Assembly (NCBI GenBank): GCA_900753135.1
Contig: CAADXZ010000106.1
Location: forward strand, 1-14,233
Length of the DNA: 14,233 nt
Source: Clostridia bacterium
GTDB lineage: Bacteria; Bacillota; Clostridia; TANB77; UBA1234
Direction: 5' to 3'
The position numbers and the translations under genes were made by a program. The notes beneath the pieces were generated by a model. That model did not search any database. It saw only the letters and a list, made by a program, of their open reading frames with translations, and had not been told where the DNA came from. Positions within the stretch are counted from its first letter, which is position 1. Each line of letters opens with the position of its first letter. This document shows positions 1 through 7,723 of this stretch, piece by piece.

Positions 1-2153
1 TATACATTAATTATATATGAAGCTTCTTTATATTTGTATTCAACAATATAAGACTCCCATTCCTTCGGAATACAAGGACATATCATCAAAGAATCTTTAA
101 TCTTTTTAATTCCTAAAACATACTCAAACCCGGCAATGAAAAGCCATGAACTAGAACCTGTGTACCAAGTCCAGCCTCCCTGCCCAAGCATATTAGGATT
201 TGAATAAACATCTGCAGAAACAACATACGGCTCAACTTTATATTTAAGCACATTTTCTTTTGTTCTAGCATGTTCAATAGGATTAATAAGCCTAAAATAT
301 TCTCCAGCCCTTTCACCATTATTCATAATTGCGTTTGCAATTATACTCCATATAGCACCGTGGGTGTATTGACCGCCATTTTCTCTAACACCTGGTATAT
401 ATGATTTTATATATCCTGGTTCTAATAATGTCTTTGAAAAAGGCGGAGTCAATAACTTTATAATCATATTTTCTTTGTCCACCAAATAATTATCAAGATA
501 ATTCATAGCAGAAATACATTTTTCTTTTTCACCAGCACCAGATATTACCGCCCAACTTTGTGATATTCCGTCTATTTTACATTCATCATTTTCGTTCGAA
601 CCAATCGGAGTCATATCTTTAAAGTATGCTCGTCTGTACCATTTTCCATCCCATCCCGCCTTATTTAGTGCCTCCTTTAATTTTAGTAATACTTCTTTAT
701 ATTTCAAAACATCTTCTTGGTCATTCTTAAATTCACATATTGGAATAAATTTATTAATTACATCATACATAAAAAATCCAAGCCACACACTTTGACCGTT
801 TATACTATTCATTCCATCGTTCCAGTCGCCTGTTCCCATTTGTGGCAAACCATTTTCAGCAAAAACAAGGCTTCTATTTATTGCTCTCAAAACATGAACA
901 TATAGCGATTCTTTAGCATCATCAATTTGAACTTCACCATATCTTTCATTTTCATTATCCGATAACTCTTTAGACTTAACATATGACACTTCCTCATCTA
1001 ATATGGTATAGTCTCCCTCTTTTTCTATATATTCACAAATCAAATAAGGAAGCCACAATAAATCATCTGTATATCTCGTCCTAATCCCATTTGATTTTTC
1101 AGGATGCCACCAATGAAGCACATCACCCTCTTTGAATTGATGTTTAGCATGATATATAATCTGATTACGAACAAATTCAGAATCATAATATAACATTATT
1201 AAAGAATCTTGCAGTTGATCTCTAAATCCAAAAGCTCCCCCAGCCTGATAAAAAGATGTTCTGCCCCATATTCTACTGACAATGGTCTGATAAATTAACC
1301 AGCCATTAAGCATTATATTCATTGATTCAACGGGTGTTTTTACTTTTATTTTTTCTGTTTTATCATCCCATAAATCTTTAATCGCTTTAATATTGAATTG
1401 AAACTTGTTCTCATCTTCATAATTAGCACACGAATCATCAATCCCTATTTCAACAAATATTGTTTTACTCTCTTGTGGTAAAATTTCTATTTCACTCGAT
1501 ATAAAAATTTCTTTATTTTTTTCTGACATATCAAAACTTTCGCTTAGTGCAACATATACAATCTCATCTTGATAATATTCTCTAAAAGCATTACTAATTT
1601 TAACAACATTATTATCTTTTCGTATGACAATATGCTTTTTTGTATAGTCTCTTGCAACGCCAAGTACAGGACTAACAAAATATTTTAAATTTAAAGATAA
1701 GGTATCTGTGGTTGTGTTTTGAACACATATTCTAAACACTTTTTTTCTTTCGTTAATCGGAACATATATTATAGTCTCAATGTCTACAGCATGTCCAATA
1801 TATTTATATACTGCATATCCAAAACCAAATTCAATTTCATAATCGTTAAGATTCTTATAAGGCAATACATCTATAATTTTTCCATTGTAATCAAACCATA
1901 TTTTTTCAGACGGTGCATCTTTAACAGGGTCATTTGACCAAGTGGTTATTTTATTTTCCCTACTGTTATTACTCCATACATATCCGCCACCATTAGCCGT
2001 AACAATCGTTCCAAAATTATTATTTGATATTATATGGCTCCATGGTGCCGGTGTTGTATTTTCATTTGTTTTAATAATATATTTTTTTCCATCTTTAGAA
2101 AAACCACCATAACCATTATAATACAATAAATCTTTTATATCTGTTGTCTGCAT
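1..2153 (-). CDS. GH94 phosphorylase module of a split cyclic beta-1,2-glucan synthase (3' end beyond window)
   Basis: This gene encodes 717 complete codons and runs off the left edge without a stop. The start is an ATG at 2153-2151, preceded by GGGAG at 2162-2166 and by an in-frame TAG at 2166-2168, so no longer start is possible. The protein begins directly with the sugar-binding beta-sandwich typical of the last part of cyclic glucan synthases (NGYGGF near residue 13, TPAPW near 38, NSRENKITTWSNDP near 63). The (alpha/alpha) barrel follows, with GFRDQLQD (residues 309-316), the GH94 signature GDWNDGMN (442-449) that carries the general-acid Asp, YTHG with a likely phosphate-binding His598, and GQGGWTWYTG (657-666). 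GH94 enzymes phosphorolyse beta-glucosides. In Brucella Cgs the C-terminal GH94 domain is a beta-1,2-oligoglucan phosphorylase that sets chain length. The gene lies 55 bases after the synthase gene and probably shares its transcript. A free-standing 1,2-beta-oligoglucan phosphorylase is the alternative, but the fit to the missing synthase module is better. Confidence 0.88.
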   Translation of the reverse strand, partial: MQTTDIKDLLYYNGYGGFSKDGKKYIIKTNENTTPAPWSHIISNNNFGTIVTANGGGYVWSNNSRENKITTWSNDPVKDAPSEKIWFDYNGKIIDVLPYKNLNDYEIEFGFGYAVYKYIGHAVDIETIIYVPINERKKVFRICVQNTTTDTLSLNLKYFVSPVLGVARDYTKKHIVIRKDNNVVKISNAFREYYQDEIVYVALSESFDMSEKNKEIFISSEIEILPQESKTIFVEIGIDDSCANYEDENKFQFNIKAIKDLWDDKTEKIKVKTPVESMNIMLNGWLIYQTIVSRIWGRTSFYQAGGAFGFRDQLQDSLIMLYYDSEFVRNQIIYHAKHQFKEGDVLHWWHPEKSNGIRTRYTDDLLWLPYLICEYIEKEGDYTILDEEVSYVKSKELSDNENERYGEVQIDDAKESLYVHVLRAINRSLVFAENGLPQMGTGDWNDGMNSINGQSVWLGFFMYDVINKFIPICEFKNDQEDVLKYKEVLLKLKEALNKAGWDGKWYRRAYFKDMTPIGSNENDECKIDGISQSWAVISGAGEKEKCISAMNYLDNYLVDKENMIIKLLTPPFSKTLLEPGYIKSYIPGVRENGGQYTHGAIWSIIANAIMNNGERAGEYFRLINPIEHARTKENVLKYKVEPYVVSADVYSNPNMLGQGGWTWYTGSSSWLFIAGFEYVLGIKKIKDSLMICPCIPKEWESYIVEYKYKEASYIINV

Positions 2154-2168
2154 TATTTTCTCTCCCTA
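2154..2168 (-). promoter_or_regulatory. Ribosome binding site and upstream in-frame stop that fix the start of the GH94 gene
   Basis: On the minus strand GGGAG (2166-2162) sits 8 bases before the ATG. A TAG in the frame of the GH94 gene (2168-2166) overlaps it. Together they show that the GH94 polypeptide is initiated independently rather than being read through from the synthase gene, which also lies in a different frame. Confidence 0.75.
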
Positions 2169-2208
2169 AAAATTTATAAAATCTGTCACCTATCTTTTTG
2201 TGTAGAAT

Positions 2209-5200
2209 TTATTCATCTAACTGTTCTTCTAAAAAGCCATCCTCTGCCTTAAAAATAATGTCACTACAAGAATATAACAACTCCATATCTCCATCCTCTA
2301 GCTCTTTATTTTTTATAACATGAAAGCCTCCATTTGCGTTAATTAAATATGATAAATTTCTAGCATATATATATTCTTTTATTTTTGAAAAAACGTATTT
2401 TTCTTTTCCATTTTCTTCGTCAATAATTACTAAATCTATCTTAATATTTTTTACATTAAAATACTCAACAGCCTTTACAAGTTGTTTAACAATATACTCG
2501 TCATTAACGCTCTTGATTGTTAATAGAATTATTGGAAAGTCTCCTGATATTCCAAATCGCCATAAACTTCTTTGATTCTTAGTATTCCTTTCAATTATTT
2601 CTTTATATTTAGATATCGTTGAAGATCCGTTAACAACATGTGCGATAAGTTTATTATAAATTTCTATTTCTTTACTTTTAATTCCAACAAATCTATTTTC
2701 AATTAAACTTTTAGATTTAGCTAACTCAAATAACCTTTTATCTGCATCAACTTTTGAATATTTTGAAATAAAAGCCTCAATGTCATTTTGATTTCTTGAT
2801 ATTCCGATATAGTAATTTATCACAGCACTAGAATTTTCTTGAAGAATAAGGCTAGTTTTTAAAGCCACAGCAGTATTTGTAACAGAAGATATATTATTTG
2901 AAAACATTTTATTTTCAATCAATATATCTGGATGATCAATTGAATTTAATCTACCCAATATTTTAGATTTATTAAGTTCAACCTCAAACTTAGCATTAAA
3001 CTCATTACATACCGCAAAGTTTGTAAAATAGATTTTTTCACCATTAGAAAACCTTTTATCAATAAGAACTTTTCCTTCAGTATTACTAGCACATAGAAAT
3101 AAATTATTATAAGCAGGATGGACAATTTCACTATTTCTTTCGGCAAGTACGGGCTCAATATAACTCATAATATCTAAATTAATTTTATGATTACTATTAT
3201 TTCTAATCTCAAGCTGTCTAAGCTCAACGTTTTCTTCTGGAGATACAGAAATTCTTGTCAAAGTCTCTATAAGCCCATCTCTTCTATAAAATTTGCTTTC
3301 TGCTGGTGAAAACGACACTAAATATTCATCTGGTTCTTTGCAATTAGGATGTAATGTATTTGACCAAAACAAGTTACTATCAACATCTTTGATATATATA
3401 ATGTTTGCATGTTTGCAACTTTCATTATATTTTGTCACATATATATCTTCAAATTTGCTATAACCTTCCCCTACATCATTTATCAACATAGTATATTTAT
3501 CATTATTAGTAATATTGACATTTCCCAACGGTTTGTTAATAACTCGCTGTGTATAATCTTCATAATCTTTATATTTTAGTACCTCTACCTTTTCTTTTTT
3601 CTCTTTTGTATACACAATTGTTTGTGGTATTTTTTCTTGAAGTAAAATATCAACAGCCTTGATTTCGGGATTATCGCTAAATCGTTTTTGTAAAATATTA
3701 TTGTTCAAGAAGTTATTAATAGAAAGTAATATTAATCCTTGATGATGTGCCATATATGTTTTAACAACCTCAAATTTTTTACCCTTTGAAAGCCTTGATG
3801 GAGTATAATCTACAGATTCGTAAAATCCAAATCTATCATATGCCCCAATTGATTTTAGTAATTTTGTATTTTCTAGAACACTTCTATAATTTTTGTCAAT
3901 GGTAATCAAACTAGCATAAGGTGCTACAACAACCTCTTCCTTAAGTCCTCTTTTAAGTCCAAGCCAAGGTATTCCAAAAGCTTTATATTGATAATTGTAA
4001 TCTAAATCCTGCAAGTTAAAGGCAGATTCTGAAATACCCCAAGGTATTCCAAGTTTTCTTGCATATTCCTTTTGACTATAAACGCAAAATCTATACGTTT
4101 CTTCGAGAAGTGAATACTCATAAGAAGGCATAATCACATTCGGCATAAAATATTCAAACATTGTACCAGCCCATGAAACAAGCCCTTTATATCCATCAAC
4201 AACCGTAAAAGGCCTTCCAAGATTAAACCAATGCTTGTATGATACGTCTCTCTTAGCAATTGCAATAAAACTTGCTTGTCTAGCCTCTGATGCAAGCAAA
4301 TCATAATAAGAATCAACTAATTTATTTTCACTCAAATCATATCCAATAGAGAATAAATTCTTATCATAGTCATACAATTTTGAAAAATCTGTGTTCACAA
4401 TTATTTCATTTACGGTATCTCTCAACTCTTTTTTATTTTCTTTTTCAAGAACTTCTCTCACAACAAATAAATAACCAACAAAGTTTCCACTATCAACTGT
4501 TGAAATAAAAGCTGGTCTAAGAGGTTCCAATGTTTTAATATTATACCAATTATATAAATGACCATTCCAACGCTTAAGACTTCTTATAACTAATATAGAT
4601 TTTTCTAACATCTCATACATTTTTTCATTTGATATAAATCCCAAATCTCTAGCAGATATTATTGCAAGTAATCCAAGGCCTATGTTTGTAGTTGATGTAT
4701 GATTAGTTAAAATAATTTTTCTATTTTCCTGATAATTATCGGGAGGTAAATAGTTATTTTCTTTACTCATAAATGTAGAAAAATAATTCCACGTTCTTGT
4801 TGCAATATCTAATAAATCTTTTCTTTCACTTTCATTCAATTTAATATCATCACGTTCAACATTCTTACTAATCAAGTAAGATATAATAGGTGCAATAAGC
4901 CAAAGTATAAACAAAAACGTCACTTTAAGAATAGAAAGATTATTGTAACACCATGTTGAAAATACTAGCATTAATCCAATAATCGGACTAATTATCATTT
5001 CACGCAAATAACATTTCAAGTCTCTTCCTAACATCTTTTCAGCATCTGCGGCAGTAACCCATTCAAGCAAATGTTTTTTAGAAACAAACATTCTATACAA
5101 AGTTACAAAGATGGCTTTTAGATATACTACAGACTTATATGCAAGTAAAACAAGATTTATTAAGCATCTATAAAAACTCCCTTTTATTCCTGTAAGCATT

Positions 5201-7557
5201 GGTAGATAATTTTTATATTTTCTAACTTCTCCATTTCCTCTAAAAATCAAATCTAAAACATCAAAAATAAAAGGAAAAAATATTATAAATATTGGTGTCC
5301 AAAAAAATCCACAAAAAAACAAAAGAAGAGTAAAAATATCAACTGCACTTCTTCGCAAATTATCAAAAATTTTATATTTAGATAATCTATTTATTTTCTT
5401 GTTACCAAGAAACTTTATTATTTGCCAATCTCCTCTTGTCCACCTGTGCAATCGCAACATGTAAGAATTAACCCTCGCTGGAAATCCATCAATTAGTTCA
5501 ACATCCGAAGCAAGTCCAACTCTAACAAAACTTCCTTCAAGTAGATCATGACTTAATACTGTATTTTCTGGTATCTCGTCTTTTAGTACCTTATCAAAAA
5601 CCTCAACATTATAGATTCCTTTACCTGTGAAGATGGCCTCTCCAAACAAATCCTGATACACATTTGATTCTGCAGTTGAATAAATATCAATGCCACCACT
5701 ACCAGCAAATAATCTAGAAAATAAAGAGGCAGACCAACTCTTTATAGATATCCCAACCTTAGGTTGAATCAAACCATATCCTTTTGTAACAATACCATTT
5801 TTTATAATTGGCTTATTAAGCGGATGTTCCATAATACCAACAAGTTTTTTAGCAGAATCAAGTGCAAGCTCTGTATCAGCATCTAATGTTATTACATATT
5901 TAATTTTAGGAATATTTTTTATGGTATTTATTTTAAAAGTTCCATTATTTCCATTTAATAAAAAGTCATTAAATTCTGTAATCATTCCCCTTTTTCGTTC
6001 ATAACCTAACCACTTTTCTTGACTGTCGTTATAAACTCTTTTTCTATATATAAAATGGAAAATATTCGTATTATACTTTTTATTTAACTTTTCAATTTCT
6101 TCAAGTCCTGTTTTCTCAACTTCTTCATCATGTGCAACCATTTCAGAAGTTTCTTCAGATGCATCACCAAGCAGGCAAAAGAATAGTCCATCCATTTTAT
6201 TTCCAAGATAATATGTTTCAAGATTTTGAACCATATTCTTTACTCTTTGTGCACTATTTAAAAGAGTGGGAACTATAACAAAAGTATTTACATTTTCATC
6301 AAGAACTTCCAACTTTGGAAACACTTTTGGATGTGTAATCTTAGAAACAATTCTATTAACAATTGTAACTAATACTTCAGATATAGGAATGATAAGCAAA
6401 AAGAAATAGTTTTTTGATATAAATAAACTAATCAGTAGCGTAGGCAAATAAATAGCTGTTAAATACCAAAAAAGTTTTTGCTTTTTTAACACTTTCTTAA
6501 GAGCATCTTTGACCGTTGTTTTGTAACCAATAGCTATTAAGAGTTCGTTTATTCTTTCACCAATTAAAAACTCTCCCACATGTAAATTTTCTTTGTTTGA
6601 CATTTCAATAGATTTTGATGCAACATAAATCTCTGAAACCTCTGCTTTGCAAGCTATTTCCTTTATTGCATTTCTATACATTTCTTTAGTGTCAAAATCA
6701 AGTTTTTCATAAAATTCATCTTCTAAAAGAATCTTTTCAACACAATTAATATTTTCAAAAACGCTACTCCAATTCATTCTAGCAATATTTTTTATACTTA
6801 AAATACTATTACTAATCGAGACTCTTCTAACAGCCATATCATAGTGCTCAGCTTTGACAATCTCAGAAGACGTTGTTCCAACTTTAACAATCTCTTCTTC
6901 CAAAATATCTAAATATGGTTTACCCTTTTTGCCCATCTTTCTAAGCAAATATATCAAATATTCAACATAAGAAGAAGCCTCATTATTTAAATTAATATTC
7001 TTATATTTATGAAATTTCTGCTTGTTTTGATCTTTATTGTTTATTATTCTTTCAACCATACTTTCAACTTTAAACTTTTGAAGTTGACCAGCAATAATTT
7101 TTAGCGAAACATTTTTAATATTTTCAATCAAAGAAATTTGAAGCATCATTGGAAGCTCATACAATTCGTCACCAGACATGGCTCTTTTACTCTGATAAGC
7201 ATTTACAAAAGTTTCAATTTCGTCTTTTGTAACAACTCCATCTGTATATCCAACAAATTTTCTTGAAATACTATATACTCTTGCAACCCCATTAACCGAA
7301 GGAAGATTCACATACTTTTCTAAATTTAGATTATTTCTAATAGCATTAACTTGTTCCTCTATAAGATAAAAATTATCTAAAAGCCATTCTCCACTTGGCG
7401 GAATAGGAACATTTTTAGAAACGCTCTCTGATAAAATATCATATGCACTTCTAATCACTTCAAAATCTTCATTTACAAATTTTAAAGGAAATGAATTCTT
7501 ATTAGAATGCTTTGATATCTTTTGATCAATAGCAAGTTTTTTTGCAAAATTCTCCAT
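2209..7557 (-). CDS. ndvB: Cyclic beta-1,2-glucan synthase, GT84 plus cyclisation domain, lacking its C-terminal GH94 module
   Basis: This 1782-residue membrane protein is an NdvB/ChvB/Cgs family member. It would polymerise glucose from UDP-glucose into beta-1,2-glucan and cyclise it. The cytoplasmic N-terminus (about 1-350) has the family motif GEWLLDNFYLIEEQ (56-69). Two membrane segments follow (about 362-403). The glycosyltransferase domain (about 424-720) has LDADTE with the DxD at 559-561, SHDLLEGSFVR (669-679) and HRWTRGDW (704-711), equivalent to the processive-synthase (Q/R)xxRW motif. Further membrane segments lie at about 739-770, 795-822, 853-871 and 875-897. A glycoamylase-like domain (about 915-1290; PF10091, related to GH144/GH189) carries ISESAFN (1175-1181) and MAHHQGL (1269-1275); this is the cyclisation domain in studied homologues. 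The end (about 1310-1780) resembles the first, non-catalytic GH94-like module and has no GDWND motif. Typical family members are about 2800 residues, so the missing part equals the next gene. The start has AGGAG 8-12 bases upstream. No NdvA/ChvA-type exporter is visible in the window. Confidence 0.9.
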   Translation of the reverse strand: MENFAKKLAIDQKISKHSNKNSFPLKFVNEDFEVIRSAYDILSESVSKNVPIPPSGEWLLDNFYLIEEQVNAIRNNLNLEKYVNLPSVNGVARVYSISRKFVGYTDGVVTKDEIETFVNAYQSKRAMSGDELYELPMMLQISLIENIKNVSLKIIAGQLQKFKVESMVERIINNKDQNKQKFHKYKNINLNNEASSYVEYLIYLLRKMGKKGKPYLDILEEEIVKVGTTSSEIVKAEHYDMAVRRVSISNSILSIKNIARMNWSSVFENINCVEKILLEDEFYEKLDFDTKEMYRNAIKEIACKAEVSEIYVASKSIEMSNKENLHVGEFLIGERINELLIAIGYKTTVKDALKKVLKKQKLFWYLTAIYLPTLLISLFISKNYFFLLIIPISEVLVTIVNRIVSKITHPKVFPKLEVLDENVNTFVIVPTLLNSAQRVKNMVQNLETYYLGNKMDGLFFCLLGDASEETSEMVAHDEEVEKTGLEEIEKLNKKYNTNIFHFIYRKRVYNDSQEKWLGYERKRGMITEFNDFLLNGNNGTFKINTIKNIPKIKYVITLDADTELALDSAKKLVGIMEHPLNKPIIKNGIVTKGYGLIQPKVGISIKSWSASLFSRLFAGSGGIDIYSTAESNVYQDLFGEAIFTGKGIYNVEVFDKVLKDEIPENTVLSHDLLEGSFVRVGLASDVELIDGFPARVNSYMLRLHRWTRGDWQIIKFLGNKKINRLSKYKIFDNLRRSAVDIFTLLLFFCGFFWTPIFIIFFPFIFDVLDLIFRGNGEVRKYKNYLPMLTGIKGSFYRCLINLVLLAYKSVVYLKAIFVTLYRMFVSKKHLLEWVTAADAEKMLGRDLKCYLREMIISPIIGLMLVFSTWCYNNLSILKVTFLFILWLIAPIISYLISKNVERDDIKLNESERKDLLDIATRTWNYFSTFMSKENNYLPPDNYQENRKIILTNHTSTTNIGLGLLAIISARDLGFISNEKMYEMLEKSILVIRSLKRWNGHLYNWYNIKTLEPLRPAFISTVDSGNFVGYLFVVREVLEKENKKELRDTVNEIIVNTDFSKLYDYDKNLFSIGYDLSENKLVDSYYDLLASEARQASFIAIAKRDVSYKHWFNLGRPFTVVDGYKGLVSWAGTMFEYFMPNVIMPSYEYSLLEETYRFCVYSQKEYARKLGIPWGISESAFNLQDLDYNYQYKAFGIPWLGLKRGLKEEVVVAPYASLITIDKNYRSVLENTKLLKSIGAYDRFGFYESVDYTPSRLSKGKKFEVVKTYMAHHQGLILLSINNFLNNNILQKRFSDNPEIKAVDILLQEKIPQTIVYTKEKKEKVEVLKYKDYEDYTQRVINKPLGNVNITNNDKYTMLINDVGEGYSKFEDIYVTKYNESCKHANIIYIKDVDSNLFWSNTLHPNCKEPDEYLVSFSPAESKFYRRDGLIETLTRISVSPEENVELRQLEIRNNSNHKINLDIMSYIEPVLAERNSEIVHPAYNNLFLCASNTEGKVLIDKRFSNGEKIYFTNFAVCNEFNAKFEVELNKSKILGRLNSIDHPDILIENKMFSNNISSVTNTAVALKTSLILQENSSAVINYYIGISRNQNDIEAFISKYSKVDADKRLFELAKSKSLIENRFVGIKSKEIEIYNKLIAHVVNGSSTISKYKEIIERNTKNQRSLWRFGISGDFPIILLTIKSVNDEYIVKQLVKAVEYFNVKNIKIDLVIIDEENGKEKYVFSKIKEYIYARNLSYLINANGGFHVIKNKELEDGDMELLYSCSDIIFKAEDGFLEEQLDE

Positions 7558-7668
7558 ATTTTCACTCCTACAAAATTACAACATCAGCCTAATACACCAA
7601 ATATTATTTGTAAAAATTGGAGAAATATACAAATCGCTATCAAAGAAAAGAAATAATATACTTAAATA

Positions 7669-7707
7669 AAAAAGGATATAAACCCATTTAAAGTTCATAT
7701 CCTTTTT
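7669..7707 (-). terminator. Rho-independent terminator of the pilin-like surface protein gene
   Basis: The 15-base arms 7669-7683 and 7693-7707 are complementary apart from one position, around a 9-base loop. On the minus strand the hairpin is followed by a run of T. It lies 17 bases past the stop codon at 7724. The other strand also ends in T, so it could act in both directions. It separates the surface protein gene from the glucan synthase gene, whose own promoter must lie in 7558-7668, where I see no convincing -35/-10 pair. Confidence 0.8.
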
Positions 7708-7723
7708 CTTTAAATATAAAATA

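Noticed and set aside
7558..7668. Promoter for the glucan synthase gene
   Set aside because: A promoter is expected after the terminator, but only TATATT-like boxes with poor -35 partners are visible, so no site is annotated.
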